Assembly: GCF_016598535.1 (NCBI RefSeq)
Contig: NZ_CP066779.1
Location: 4,152,053 to 4,216,052 of the forward strand
Length of the DNA stretch: 64,000 bases
Reading direction: 5' to 3'
Origin: Rhodococcus sp. P-2
Lineage (GTDB): Bacteria; Actinomycetota; Actinomycetes; Mycobacteriales; Mycobacteriaceae
This document shows, piece after piece, positions 35,778 to 45,405 of this stretch. How positions within the stretch are numbered: position 1 is the stretch's first letter; the number at the start of each line of letters is the position of its first letter. The notes beneath the pieces are model-generated. The model ran no database searches and was not told where the DNA came from. It was given only the letters and a program-made list of their open reading frames with translations. The translations under genes and the position numbers were made by a program.

Positions 35778-36770
35778 CTACCGGTACGAATCGGTGGCTT
35801 CCACCAAGTGATGTGCGATGCCGGGCTCCATCGCGGAGTGTCCGGCGTCGTCGACGATCACGAGCTTGGATTCGGGCCACGCCTTGTGCAGTGCCCAGGC
35901 ACTGGTGGCGGGGCAGACGACGTCGTAGCGGCCCTGGACGATCGTCCCCGGAATGCCGTGCAGTGCGGAGCTTTTGCGTAGGAGCTGACCCTCGTCGAAG
36001 AATCCGCCGTTGACGAAGTAGTGGTTCTCGATGCGAGCGAAGGCCAAGGCGAACCTGGTCTCGGAGTTCTGTTCGATCTTGTCCGCCTGTGGATACAGGT
36101 AACTCGTCGATCCTTCCCAGGCAGACCAGGCGATCGCTGCCCGGGCTGCGACGTCGGGGTCTTCGGAGTGGAGCAATTGGTGATAGACCGCGACGAGGTC
36201 TTCACCGCGCTGCGCCTCGGGCACCGGTTCGAGGAACTTGTCCCAGCGCTCCGGAAAGATGTTTCCGGCGCCGCCGTTGTAGTACCAGTCGATCTCGCTG
36301 CGACGCAGGAGGAAGATCCCGCGCAGGACCAGTTCCGTGACGCGCGTGGGAAACGTTTCGGCGTAGGCGATGGACAGCGTGGAACCCCAGGACCCGCCGA
36401 AGACCATCCACTTGTCGATCGACAGATGTTCCCGCAGGGCTTCGATGTCGGCCAGCAGCTTGTCGGTCGTGTTCACCGACAGGTCGGCGCCGTCGGCAAC
36501 GTGCGGGGTGGATCGCCCGCAGCCGCGCTGGTCGAGGAGAACAATCCGGTATGCGGCCGGATCGAAGAACTGGCGCACCGCCGGTTGTGCACCGCCACCG
36601 GGGCCACCGTGCAGGAACACCACTGGCTTGCCGTCCGGATTGCCGCTGACTTCCCAGTACATGCTCTGGCCGTCACCGACATCGAGGAAGCCGGTGACAA
36701 AGGGCTCGATCGGGGGATACAGACTCCGAAGAGCCGACGGCTGCCCTGAAGTGGCTGACGTGTCGGTCAT
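35778..36770 (-). CDS. pip: Prolyl aminopeptidase (proline iminopeptidase), alpha/beta hydrolase
   Basis: A 330-residue S33-family peptidase that removes N-terminal proline from peptides. The oxyanion motif is VFLHGGPGGG (residues 51-60), the nucleophile is S127 in GGSWGS, the acid is in GRYDVVCP and the histidine in DDAGHSAMEP. The family marker DQRGCGRS is intact. It has no signal peptide and is cytoplasmic. ATG 36770 overlaps the stop of the upstream lipoprotein gene by one base (TGATG), so the two are translationally coupled; the longer upstream frame is a shadow of that gene. Confidence 0.92.
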   Translation of the reverse strand: MTDTSATSGQPSALRSLYPPIEPFVTGFLDVGDGQSMYWEVSGNPDGKPVVFLHGGPGGGAQPAVRQFFDPAAYRIVLLDQRGCGRSTPHVADGADLSVNTTDKLLADIEALREHLSIDKWMVFGGSWGSTLSIAYAETFPTRVTELVLRGIFLLRRSEIDWYYNGGAGNIFPERWDKFLEPVPEAQRGEDLVAVYHQLLHSEDPDVAARAAIAWSAWEGSTSYLYPQADKIEQNSETRFALAFARIENHYFVNGGFFDEGQLLRKSSALHGIPGTIVQGRYDVVCPATSAWALHKAWPESKLVIVDDAGHSAMEPGIAHHLVEATDSYR

Positions 36771-37219
36771 CAGAAGCCCACCAGTCCGGAGGCGAGATCG
36801 GGGATCTCGAGTGCGGAAATCGCGCCGCTCCGGACATCGGGGCACGCGGCCGAGGTTGCCGCGTCGATGCTTTCGCGGTTCTGGGCGAGATCGAGCAGGT
36901 TGATGCCGTTCTGCGTCGCCCACGTGATGACGATCGTATTCAGTCCACCCTTGCCGAGCGTCGGGGTGACGGTCCGCCAGTTCTGCAGCTGCCCTTCCAT
37001 ATCCGAGCACAACTGCTGGACCTGAGCGTCGGTGAACGTCGAACCGGACGCGGAGCTTGTTGCCGGCGCCGTCGTGGTGGAACTCGCGGGCGTAGTGCTG
37101 CTGGGCGCGGGAGAGTTGGTGGACCCTCCCGCGCATCCGCTCAGCACCGTGACGAGAGCTGCCGCACCGACTACAGCTGCGGCAGTAGAACTTCGACGGT
37201 TACCGATCATTGAACGCAC
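36770..37219 (-). CDS. Small lipoprotein of unknown function
   Basis: A 149-residue protein from GTG 37219 (ATG 37210 is an alternative) with a signal peptide ending in the lipobox LSGC (VTVLSGCAGG). A Ser/Thr/Pro linker (SPAPSSTTPASSTTTAPATS) leads to a compact C-terminal domain of about 90 residues with two cysteines that may be disulfide-bonded. The domain was not recognised. It is translated together with the downstream prolyl aminopeptidase. Confidence 0.75.
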   Translation of the reverse strand: MRSMIGNRRSSTAAAVVGAAALVTVLSGCAGGSTNSPAPSSTTPASSTTTAPATSSASGSTFTDAQVQQLCSDMEGQLQNWRTVTPTLGKGGLNTIVITWATQNGINLLDLAQNRESIDAATSAACPDVRSGAISALEIPDLASGLVGF

Positions 37220-37261
37220 CCCTGGCTGGTTGAGAGACAGGCGGCGTTCGCCGGTCTCGGA

Positions 37262-38131
37262 TCAGAAACTGTGTTCTGCGGCCGGGAAAGCGCCAGTGCG
37301 AACTTCTGATGCATAGGCTGCGGCTGCGGAACGCAGTTCGTCACCGACGTTACCGAAACGCTTGACGAACTTGGCTGTCTTACCGCTCGTGTAACCCGCC
37401 ATATCCTGCCAGACGAGTACCTGAGCGTCGCATTCGGAACCGGCCCCGATGCCGACGGTGGGGATGGTGAGTTTGCGGCTGACCTGGCCCGCGATCTCGG
37501 CCGGAACCATTTCCATGACGACGGAGAACGCCCCGGCTTCCTGGACTGCAATGGCGTCCGCCACAAGCTGCTCGGCCGCGTCGCCGCGACCCTGGACGCG
37601 GAAACCGCCGAGCGAGTTCACGCTCTGCGGGGTGAATCCGACGTGAGCCATGACGGGGATGCCGGCCGAGGTGATTGCCGCGATCTGCTTGCTCATCCGC
37701 TCGCCGCCCTCGAGCTTGACGGCGTGCGCGAGGCCTTCCTTCATGAACCGTGTGGCAGTCGCCAGGGCCTGCTCGGCGGAACCCTCGTAGGTGCCGAAGG
37801 GGAGATCGGCGACGACGAGCGCGTGCGGTGCGCCGCGAACGACGCCACGCACGAGCGGGAGCAGTTCGTCGACGGTGATCGGCACGGTGGTGTCGTAGCC
37901 GTAGACGACGTTGGCGGCCGAGTCGCCGACGAGCAGCACCGGGATGCCTGCGTCTTCGAAGATGCGTGCCGTGGAGTAGTCGTAAGCGGTGAGCATCGAC
38001 CAGCGTTCGCCGTTCTGCTTCATCTCGGCGAGGTGGTGAATGCGCGTCTTACGCTTCGGCGCATCGGTAGAGCCTGCAGTGGGTACAGAAGCTGCAGTGG
38101 GTACAGAACCGTAGAGAGGTGTTTCGGACAT
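37262..38131 (-). CDS. panB: 3-methyl-2-oxobutanoate hydroxymethyltransferase PanB
   Basis: A 289-residue enzyme that adds a hydroxymethyl group from methylene-tetrahydrofolate to alpha-ketoisovalerate, the first step to pantothenate and CoA. The family block [20 protein letters not shown], the metal-binding [14 protein letters not shown] and the catalytic glutamate in [11 protein letters not shown] are present. The core starts near residue 30; the N-terminus contains a duplicated [12 protein letters not shown] hexapeptide from an 18-bp tandem repeat. ATG 38131 is preceded by AAAGGGACA. It corresponds to Rv2225, and the secreted peptidase next to it keeps the M. tuberculosis order. Confidence 0.94.
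   Translation of the reverse strand: MSETPLYGSVPTAASVPTAGSTDAPKRKTRIHHLAEMKQNGERWSMLTAYDYSTARIFEDAGIPVLLVGDSAANVVYGYDTTVPITVDELLPLVRGVVRGAPHALVVADLPFGTYEGSAEQALATATRFMKEGLAHAVKLEGGERMSKQIAAITSAGIPVMAHVGFTPQSVNSLGGFRVQGRGDAAEQLVADAIAVQEAGAFSVVMEMVPAEIAGQVSRKLTIPTVGIGAGSECDAQVLVWQDMAGYTSGKTAKFVKRFGNVGDELRSAAAAYASEVRTGAFPAAEHSF
38074..38109. repeat. 18-bp tandem duplication near the panB N-terminus
   Basis: CTGCAGTGGGTACAGAAG (38074-38091) is followed by the same 18 bases with the last base changed (38092-38109). It is in frame and repeats six codons. Confidence 0.8.
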
Positions 38132-38338
38132 CGTTGTCCCTTTCTGGCCTCGAGGCCCTGAGCGTTGATCGCCTTCGGGTCCCCGGGTGTGGGTGATGAC
38201 GTGTTCAGTCTGCCACCGGACATCGCCGACACGAATAGTTGACGGGGTGCAATGGGTCACATCACCGCGCGCGTATCAGGTAGGTGCCGAGATGAGGCGA
38301 ACCGCTGGCTACCGAGGTTTCCTGGCACCATCGATGGC

Positions 38339-39910
38339 ATGTCGAAGTTCGTTCGCCTCTCCGGTGCCCTCGCCGGAAGCGCAGCAGTGCTCGTGTTGGT
38401 TGTCGGTTGCACCAGTTCGGAAGGCACTCCCGAATCGGTGGAACCCGCTGGTTCCGCCGCGTCCGCGGTGCCGTCCGGCCTGGAGAAATTCTACGAGCAG
38501 ACGCTCGACTGGGGTTCGTGCGACCAGTTCGTCGAAGAAGGAACTGCGCCGCTGGGGCGAGGGGTCGACTGCGCAGAGGTGAGCGTTCCCGTCGACTACG
38601 CGAATCCGAGCGGCGATACCGCGAAGGTGGTGATCTCGCGTTCGAAGGCCACCGGTGACCGCCTCGGCTCGCTGTTGCTGAACCCCGGCGGGCCGGGTGG
38701 GTCCGGGCTGTCGATGGCCACGTCGGGTTCGGGCACCGAACTGCAGGAGCGTTTCGACATGATCGGCTTCGATCCGCGGGGGATCGGCGCGTCGACGCCG
38801 CAGGTTCGGTGTTTGACGCCGGAGGAGACCGACGCGGAGCGTGCGGAGGTCAACGTCGACATGACACCGGAGGGCATCGCCCTCGCCGAGGCGGACAGCA
38901 AGGACTACGCCGCCAGGTGCGCTGAGCGGACCGGTACGGAGTTCCTCGCGCATGTCGGTACCTACGAGGTGGTTCGAGACATGGACGTCATTCGCGGCGT
39001 TCTCGGCGATCCGAAGATGAACTACCTCGGGTTCTCGTACGGAACCCGGCTCGGATCCACTTACGCGGAAACCTTTCCGCAGAACGTCCGAGCGATGGTC
39101 CTCGACGGCGCGCTCGACCCCGAACAGGATCCGGTCGACGAAGTGGTCCTGCAAGGTCAGGGTTTCCAAGGCGCGTTCGACGCCTTTGTCGCCGACTGTG
39201 TCTCGCGAACGGACTGCCCGCTCGGTGACGATCCGGCGCAGGCGCAAGCGCGCTTTCAGGCACTCGTCGATCCGTTGATCGAGAAGCCGGCACAGACCAC
39301 CGATCCGCGCGGACTGAGTTATTCCGACGCGATCACGGGCGTCCAGCAGGCTCTGTATTCGCCACAGTTGTGGACGCCGCTGCGTGGGGGTCTGTCGAGT
39401 CTGGCCGACGGACGCGGCGACTCGCTGCTCAATCTCGCCGACATGTACGAAGGCCGTGACGACGACGGCAGCTACTCCAACATCAACGACGCGTTCAACG
39501 CCATTCGCTGCGTGGACGATCCGGCAACCACCGACCGCGCCGAGGCCGGCGAGTCCGATACCCGGTACCGCGAAGCGGCCCCGTTCCTCGACGACGGCCG
39601 AGGGACCGGTCAAGCGCCGCTCGACCTGTGCGCGTTCTGGCCCGTTCCGGCAACCGGCAGCCCCCACGCGCTCGACCCCCAGGCCCTCGCGGATGCCGGC
39701 CTGCCTCAGCTGGTCGTCGTCTCCACGACGCAGGATCCGGCTACGCCGTATCAGGCCGGAGTGGATCTCGCGAAGCAGTTGGGCGCTGCCCTGATCACCT
39801 TCGACGGAACCCAGCACACGGTCGTTCTGGACGGAAACTCCTGCGTCGACGATGCCGTCGTCGACTACTTCGTGTACTTGAAGGCGCCGGAAGAGGGCCT
39901 GACATGTTAG
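38339..39910 (+). CDS. Secreted alpha/beta hydrolase lipoprotein, Rv2223c/Rv2224c-like (TAP-like C-terminus)
   Basis: A 523-residue lipoprotein peptidase/esterase. The signal peptide ends in VVGC (C24). The oxyanion region is LLLNPGGPGGSG, the nucleophile elbow is GFSYGTRLGS, the acid is in STTQDPATPYQ, and the histidine in GTQHTVVL, followed by the TAP-like C-terminal domain with paired cysteines. In M. tuberculosis two adjacent homologues (Rv2223c and Rv2224c/CaeA) occupy this place; here there is one. ATG 38339 is the start that gives a proper signal peptide. It diverges from panB. Confidence 0.9.
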   Translation: MSKFVRLSGALAGSAAVLVLVVGCTSSEGTPESVEPAGSAASAVPSGLEKFYEQTLDWGSCDQFVEEGTAPLGRGVDCAEVSVPVDYANPSGDTAKVVISRSKATGDRLGSLLLNPGGPGGSGLSMATSGSGTELQERFDMIGFDPRGIGASTPQVRCLTPEETDAERAEVNVDMTPEGIALAEADSKDYAARCAERTGTEFLAHVGTYEVVRDMDVIRGVLGDPKMNYLGFSYGTRLGSTYAETFPQNVRAMVLDGALDPEQDPVDEVVLQGQGFQGAFDAFVADCVSRTDCPLGDDPAQAQARFQALVDPLIEKPAQTTDPRGLSYSDAITGVQQALYSPQLWTPLRGGLSSLADGRGDSLLNLADMYEGRDDDGSYSNINDAFNAIRCVDDPATTDRAEAGESDTRYREAAPFLDDGRGTGQAPLDLCAFWPVPATGSPHALDPQALADAGLPQLVVVSTTQDPATPYQAGVDLAKQLGAALITFDGTQHTVVLDGNSCVDDAVVDYFVYLKAPEEGLTC

Positions 39911-39978
39911 TCGGCGCGGCGCCGTACGCTGCGCCTATTCGATGGTGACCAATCACTCTGTTAACCGGGACCACTGAT

Positions 39979-39994
39979 GTAACACAGATTTAAC
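39979..39994 (+). promoter_or_regulatory. GlnR-like GTAAC-N6-TTAAC element upstream of glnA2
   Basis: GTAAC (39979-39983) and TTAAC (39990-39994) are spaced by six bases, resembling the gTnAC-N6-GaAAc half-site arrangement of the actinobacterial nitrogen regulator GlnR. It is 23 bases before the ATG. MtrA sites look similar, so the regulator is uncertain. Confidence 0.35.
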
Positions 39995-40017
39995 GTGGCT
40001 TGCTTAGTCTCGCGTGC

Positions 40018-41358
40018 ATGGATCGCCAAAAAGAATTCGTGCTTCGTACCCTGGAAGAGCGCGACATTCGGTTTGTCCGCTTGTGGTTCACCGACGTTCT
40101 CGGGTACCTCAAATCGGTGGCGATCGCCCCCGCCGAACTCGAAGGCGCCTTCGAGGAGGGAATCGGATTCGACGGTTCCGCCATCGAGGGATTCTCACGA
40201 GTCTCCGAAGCCGACACCGTCGCTCGGCCCGACGCCTCGACATTCCAGATCCTGCCGTGGGCCCACAAGGACGGTGCGCAGCATTCCGCGCGCATGTTCT
40301 GTGACATCACGATGCCCGACGGTTCGCCTTCGTGGGCCGATCCGCGCCACGTCCTGCGTCGCCAGTTGAGCAAGGCCAGCGACTTGGGCTTCAGCTGCTA
40401 CGTCCACCCGGAAATCGAGTTCTTCCTTCTGGAGAACGGTCCGATCGACGGCACTCCTCCGATCCCGGCCGACTCGGGCGGATACTTCGACCAGGCAGTG
40501 CACGATTCGGCTCCGAACTTCCGCCGCCACGCCATCGACGCACTCGAGTCGATGGGCATCTCGGTCGAGTTCAGCCACCACGAGGCCGCGCCGGGTCAGC
40601 AGGAGATCGATCTGCGCTACGCCGACGCACTCTCGATGGCCGACAACGTCATGACGTTCCGGTACGTCGTGAAGGAGGTCGCGATCGGTGAAGGCGTCCG
40701 GGCGAGCTTCATGCCCAAGCCGTTCAGTGATCAGGCCGGCTCCGCGATGCACACCCACATGAGCCTGTTCGAGGGCGACACCAACGCCTTCCACAATCCG
40801 GACGATCCGATGCAGCTCTCCGAGACCGGCAAAGCGTTCATCGCCGGCATCCTCGAGCACGCCAACGAGATCAGTGCGGTCACGAACCAGTGGGTCAACT
40901 CGTACAAGCGACTCGTTCACGGGGGAGAGGCACCCACAGCTGCGTCGTGGGGCCCGTCCAACCGATCGGCTCTCATCCGCGTTCCGATGTACACGCCCAA
41001 CAAGGCGTCGTCACGTCGCGTCGAGATCCGAAGCCCAGACTCGGCCTGCAACCCGTACCTGACTTTCGCGGTCCTGCTTGCTGCCGGTCTTCGAGGCATC
41101 GAGAAGGGCTACACCTTGCCGCCCGAGGCAGAAGACGACGTGTGGTCGTTGACCTCCGCCGAGCGTCGCGCCATGGGCTACAAGGAACTGCCGAGCAACT
41201 TGGACAGCGCTCTGCGCGAGATGGAGAAGTCGGAGCTGGTGGCCGAAGCACTCGGCGAACACGTCTTCGATTTCTTCCTGCGCAACAAGCGTCGTGAGTG
41301 GGAGGAATACCGCAGCCACGTGACGCCGTTCGAGCTCAAGACCTACCTCGGTCTGTGA
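40018..41358 (+). CDS. glnA2: Glutamine synthetase GlnA2 (type I)
   Basis: A 446-residue type I glutamine synthetase-like enzyme (ATP + glutamate + ammonia to glutamine). Motifs: [19 protein letters not shown], the metal site [15 protein letters not shown], the ATP motif [11 protein letters not shown] and the ending of GSI. Length equals that of M. tuberculosis GlnA2 (Rv2222c). At the position where adenylylated enzymes have a tyrosine loop (NLY-x-LPP), this protein reads [10 protein letters not shown], so it should not be adenylylated. Some GlnA2 homologues in actinobacteria act on other amines, which is possible here. Its stop overlaps the glnE start. Confidence 0.9.
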   Translation: MDRQKEFVLRTLEERDIRFVRLWFTDVLGYLKSVAIAPAELEGAFEEGIGFDGSAIEGFSRVSEADTVARPDASTFQILPWAHKDGAQHSARMFCDITMPDGSPSWADPRHVLRRQLSKASDLGFSCYVHPEIEFFLLENGPIDGTPPIPADSGGYFDQAVHDSAPNFRRHAIDALESMGISVEFSHHEAAPGQQEIDLRYADALSMADNVMTFRYVVKEVAIGEGVRASFMPKPFSDQAGSAMHTHMSLFEGDTNAFHNPDDPMQLSETGKAFIAGILEHANEISAVTNQWVNSYKRLVHGGEAPTAASWGPSNRSALIRVPMYTPNKASSRRVEIRSPDSACNPYLTFAVLLAAGLRGIEKGYTLPPEAEDDVWSLTSAERRAMGYKELPSNLDSALREMEKSELVAEALGEHVFDFFLRNKRREWEEYRSHVTPFELKTYLGL

Positions 41359-44300
41359 CGGTGAAACCGCCCGCTGCGAGATCAGCAGTCCCAGGACCGG
41401 GTCGACTCGGGCTGGTCGAGCCCACCGCTGCCGACGAGTTGCGTCAGCTCGGTTGGGTCGACGCCGAGAGTATCGAACTCTTGTGGTCGCTTTCGCGTGC
41501 CGCGAATGCCGACCTCGCTCTGCGCACCCTTGTCCGGATCAAGGACGGGCTCGACGACGGGTGGCGCGAGCTCGATCAGGCATTGCGCAAGGACAAAAGC
41601 TTGCGGGGCCGGTTGTTCGCACTGGTGGGTGCGTCTTCGGCCTTCGGCGATCATCTGGCCGCGGATCCGATCGGCTGGAAACTGCTCGACGGCACCGCTC
41701 TGCCTACCAAGGACGAGGCCACCGCAGCTTTGCTCGAGGCCGTGGGCGCCGCCCTCGACGAGGGCGCTACCGAAGGCTCGCTGACCTACCGCGCCACCCT
41801 GACCGGACCGGAAGCTGTTGTTGCTCTGCGTAAGAGCTACAAGGACCAGTTGATGCTGCTGGCTGCGGCTGATCTTGCAGCGACCGTCGAGAACGAGCCC
41901 GTAGTGCCGTATCAGACTGTGGGTCACCAGCTTTCCGATCTCGCGGACGCTGCCCTGACCGCCGCACTGGCGGTGGCTATCGCAACGGTGTGCCCCGAGG
42001 GCAGCTGTCCGATCCGGCTCGCCGTGATCGCCATGGGCAAATGTGGTGCGCGCGAGCTGAACTACGTCTCCGACGTCGACGTCGTGTTCGTCGCCGAACC
42101 GGCCGATGCGACGGCCAGCCGCGTTGCCGGTGAGATGATGCGCATCGGTACTTCCGCTTTCTTCGAGGTCGACGCTGCGCTGCGTCCCGAAGGCAAGCGC
42201 GGAGAGTTGGTCCGCTCCCTCGAATCCCACATCACGTACTACAAGCGCTGGGCCAAGACCTGGGAGTTCCAGGCACTGCTCAAGGCTCGTCCGATGACCG
42301 GCGACATGGAGCTCGGTCGCCAGTACTCCGAGGCGATGAGCCCGATGGTGTGGATCGCCTCCGAGCGCGAGGACTTCGTTCCCGAAGTTCAGGCCATGCG
42401 TCGACGCGTCGAGGAAATGGTTCCGCCCGAACTGCGCGAGCGTGAACTCAAACTCGGCCGCGGAAGTTTGCGCGACGTCGAATTCGCCGTCCAGCTCCTG
42501 CAATTGGTGCACGGCCGGGCCGACCGTTCGTTGCACGTCCAGAGCACGGTCGATGCACTGACCGCATTGGCGGCGGGTGGATACGTCGGCCGCGACGACG
42601 CCGCCAACCTGACCGCGTCGTACGAATTCCTGCGCCTTCTCGAGCACCGTCTGCAGTTGCAGAAGCTCAAGCGCACGCACACCCTGCCGCCGCCGGACGA
42701 CGAGGAAGCGCTGCGTTGGCTGGCCCGCGCCGCGCACATGCGGCCCGACGGGCGTCTGGATTCCCTCGGAGTCCTGCGCGCCGAGATCAAGCGGAATTCA
42801 CATCGTATTCGCCGCCTGCACGCCAAACTGTTCTACCGCCCGCTTCTCGAATCGGTGGCGCGGATGGACAAGGAAGCACTGGTCCTGGGACCCGAAGCGG
42901 CGGTTCGGCAGTTGGCAGCTCTGGGTTACACGGCACCCGAGCATGCACTCGGACATCTGACAGCACTGACGAGTGGCGCTTCACGTAAGGGTCGGATTCA
43001 AGCGCTTCTACTGCCGACTCTGCTCGAATCACTCGCTGACACACCGGATCCCGATGCAGGTCTGCTTGCATACCGTAGGCTCTCGGACGCGCTCGTCGAC
43101 CAGACCTGGTTCCTGCGCCTGCTCCGCGACGAGGCTGCAGTCGCCGAGCGTCTGATGACCGTACTGGGCTCGTCGGCGTATCTACCTGATCTGCTCATCA
43201 AGGCACCCGACGTGATCCGTTTGTTCGCGGATTCACCGAGTGGTCCGCGCCTGGTCGAGCCGAAGCCCGAAGACGTCGCTCGCGGAATCCTCACCGCCTC
43301 CGGCCGACACAGTGATCCCAATCGTGCTGTGGCCGCGGCCCGCTCGCTGCGGCGACACGAACTTGCACGCATCGCTTCGGCCGACATCCTCGGCATGCTC
43401 GATGTGCCCGCCGTCTGCAAGGCGCTGTCCTCGGTGTGGGCCGCGGTGCTCAACGCGTCGCTCTCCGCGGTGATCAAGGCCAGCGTCACCGAACTCGGAA
43501 CCGAGGCGCCGGCCAGCTTCTCCGTCATCGGCATGGGTCGACTCGGCGGCGGCGAACTCGGCTATGGATCCGATGCTGACGTGCTGTTCGTGTGCGAACC
43601 CCGTGAGGGCGTCGACGAGACCGTTGCGGTCAAGTGGGCCAACAGCATTGCCGACAAGGTGCGCAAGCTTCTCGGTGCTCCGAGTACCGATCCGCCGCTC
43701 GAAGTCGACACCGGACTGCGCCCGGAAGGTCGTAACGGACCGATGGTGCGCACTCTCGAGTCCTACGACGCGTACTACGCGAAGTGGGCTCAGGCGTGGG
43801 AGATCCAAGCGCTCCTACGTGCGCATCCGGTTGCCGGTGACCCTGAACTGGGACTGCGGTTCCTGCACATGATCGACAAGACCCGCTACCCCGAAGGCGG
43901 CGTCAGTGACGCGGCGGTGCGCGAGATCCGGCGCATCAAGGCGCGCGTCGATTCCGAAAGGCTCCCGCGCGGAGCCGATCCGGCCACGCACACCAAACTG
44001 GGTCGCGGCGGCCTGGCCGACATCGAGTGGACTGTGCAACTGCTGCAGCTGCGCCACGCCGACAAGATCGAGTCGTTGCACAACACGTCGACGCTGGAAA
44101 CTCTCGACGCTATCGGGGCCGCGGAACTGCTCAGCGAAGGCGACGTCGAACTGCTGCGTGACGCCTGGATCACCGCGACGAAGGCACGCAACTGCCTCGT
44201 TCTGGTGCGGGGCAAGCCGACAGACCAGCTTCCCGGCCCTGGCCGTGTCCTCGCGGCGGTGGCGCAGGTCGCCGGATACGGCGACGACGCAGGGGAGTTC

Positions 44301-44369
44301 CTCGACAACTACCTGCGCATCACACGACGGGCAAAGGCTGTGGTGGAGAGGGTGTTCGGCGGCGAGTAG
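41355..44369 (+). CDS. glnE: Bifunctional glutamine synthetase adenylyltransferase/adenylyl-removing enzyme GlnE
   Basis: A 1004-residue enzyme that adenylylates and de-adenylylates glutamine synthetase according to nitrogen status. Two nucleotidyltransferase domains are visible: [19 protein letters not shown] in the first half and [20 protein letters not shown] in the second, each followed by a family block ([17 protein letters not shown] and [17 protein letters not shown]). GTG 41355 overlaps the glnA2 stop (GTGA); the open frame further upstream is a shadow. It is orthologous to Rv2221c. The likely target GlnA1 lies outside the window. Confidence 0.94.
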   Translation: MTVKPPAARSAVPGPGRLGLVEPTAADELRQLGWVDAESIELLWSLSRAANADLALRTLVRIKDGLDDGWRELDQALRKDKSLRGRLFALVGASSAFGDHLAADPIGWKLLDGTALPTKDEATAALLEAVGAALDEGATEGSLTYRATLTGPEAVVALRKSYKDQLMLLAAADLAATVENEPVVPYQTVGHQLSDLADAALTAALAVAIATVCPEGSCPIRLAVIAMGKCGARELNYVSDVDVVFVAEPADATASRVAGEMMRIGTSAFFEVDAALRPEGKRGELVRSLESHITYYKRWAKTWEFQALLKARPMTGDMELGRQYSEAMSPMVWIASEREDFVPEVQAMRRRVEEMVPPELRERELKLGRGSLRDVEFAVQLLQLVHGRADRSLHVQSTVDALTALAAGGYVGRDDAANLTASYEFLRLLEHRLQLQKLKRTHTLPPPDDEEALRWLARAAHMRPDGRLDSLGVLRAEIKRNSHRIRRLHAKLFYRPLLESVARMDKEALVLGPEAAVRQLAALGYTAPEHALGHLTALTSGASRKGRIQALLLPTLLESLADTPDPDAGLLAYRRLSDALVDQTWFLRLLRDEAAVAERLMTVLGSSAYLPDLLIKAPDVIRLFADSPSGPRLVEPKPEDVARGILTASGRHSDPNRAVAAARSLRRHELARIASADILGMLDVPAVCKALSSVWAAVLNASLSAVIKASVTELGTEAPASFSVIGMGRLGGGELGYGSDADVLFVCEPREGVDETVAVKWANSIADKVRKLLGAPSTDPPLEVDTGLRPEGRNGPMVRTLESYDAYYAKWAQAWEIQALLRAHPVAGDPELGLRFLHMIDKTRYPEGGVSDAAVREIRRIKARVDSERLPRGADPATHTKLGRGGLADIEWTVQLLQLRHADKIESLHNTSTLETLDAIGAAELLSEGDVELLRDAWITATKARNCLVLVRGKPTDQLPGPGRVLAAVAQVAGYGDDAGEFLDNYLRITRRAKAVVERVFGGE

Positions 44370-44378
44370 TGCCGTCGG

Positions 44379-45239
44379 TCAGTCCTGTCGAACCGGCGCG
44401 TTCGCGGCGAACTTGCGGACTTCGGCGTCCTGCCAGACGTGGGCGGGCACTCCGCCGCCGAGTAGTTCGCGCGCGAGCGACGGTTGCCCGCCGATCGGTA
44501 CGTCGCTGCCGGCGATGATCATGTTGCCGTAGCGGCGGCCCTTGAGCATTGCGGGATCGGCGACGATCGCCATGTGTTCGAATTGGGCGCCGATGGTCGC
44601 GGCCTCACTGCGCGCGCCCTGTAGATCCGGGGTGTCGCCGCAGTTGACGATGTAGATGCCGCCCGGTGCGAGTACGCGCCGTACGTGGGTGCTGAATTGC
44701 GCCGTCGTCAGTGGTGTCGGAGTTGTGCTGCCGGCGAAGACATCTCGGATCACGATGTCCCGGGTGGACTCGGTGAGAGTTTCGGTGACGGCGCGGGCCT
44801 CGCCGACGCGGATGCGCAGCAGTGGTGCGCGCGGGAGATCGAACCAATCGCGCACGAGTTCGGCCAGGGCGCCGTCGATTTCGACAACCACCTGACGCGC
44901 GTCGGGGTAGGTGGCGGCGAAGTACCTGGCCATGGAGCAGGCTCCGCCGCCGAGGTGCAGAACCCGAAGGCGCTCGGCCTTGTCACGTTCGGAATCGACC
45001 AGATGCGCGATCCACCGCATGTACTCGAAATCGAGCACCGTCGGATCTGCGACGTTCACGTGGGAACTGGGCACTCCGTTGATCTGGATGATCCAGCTGT
45101 CGTCGGAGTATTGATCGCGGACGAGTTCGCACGTCCCGGTATCGATCGGGAAAGTGCCGGCGACCGGGCCGGACTCGACTCGCTCGGGAGTACTGCTGCG
45201 AGTTCTGGTCTTGCGAGTTCCCTTGGCCACTGTGTCCAT
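44379..45239 (-). CDS. Spermidine-synthase-like methyltransferase-fold protein
   Basis: A 286-residue protein of the spermidine synthase family. The SAM-binding-type glycine loop is LRVLHLGGGACSMARYFA, with an acidic strand end VVVEIDGALAELV, and IVIRDVFAG replaces the usual D-x-F-D catalytic segment. Several single-domain actinobacterial members have no proven polyamine activity. The N-terminus is Arg/Thr-rich. It converges with glnE, nine bases apart. Confidence 0.8.
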   Translation of the reverse strand: MDTVAKGTRKTRTRSSTPERVESGPVAGTFPIDTGTCELVRDQYSDDSWIIQINGVPSSHVNVADPTVLDFEYMRWIAHLVDSERDKAERLRVLHLGGGACSMARYFAATYPDARQVVVEIDGALAELVRDWFDLPRAPLLRIRVGEARAVTETLTESTRDIVIRDVFAGSTTPTPLTTAQFSTHVRRVLAPGGIYIVNCGDTPDLQGARSEAATIGAQFEHMAIVADPAMLKGRRYGNMIIAGSDVPIGGQPSLARELLGGGVPAHVWQDAEVRKFAANAPVRQD

Positions 45240-45316
45240 ATTAGCCGTGTGCCTTTCCGGTAGAGGCGGCTACCAAAAAGGCGCGCGGACCGGCGGTATT
45301 CTCGGGCTACTTCAGG

Positions 45317-45337
45317 CACACTCGTACATGGAGTGTG
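45317..45337. promoter_or_regulatory. 7-7-7 inverted repeat upstream of the second alcohol dehydrogenase
   Basis: CACACTC-GTACATG-GAGTGTG has perfect 7-base arms, 68 bases before the GTG at 45406. The position is the same as that of the palindrome before the paralogue at 10573, but the sequence differs, suggesting a different regulator. Confidence 0.45.
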
Positions 45338-45405
45338 ATCGGCAACACAAATGCCGGCGCGTTCTTTCGTCGTCCGTGCATCACGAAGATTTTCGAGGAG
45401 TGCAG

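Noticed and set aside
38309..39817. 502-codon frame on the minus strand
   Set aside because: It is the antisense shadow of the secreted peptidase gene, with shadow-like composition and no motifs.
41382..42737. 451-codon frame on the minus strand opposite glnE
   Set aside because: It is antisense to glnE, which has complete catalytic motifs; the frame shows low-complexity His/Gln/Arg composition.
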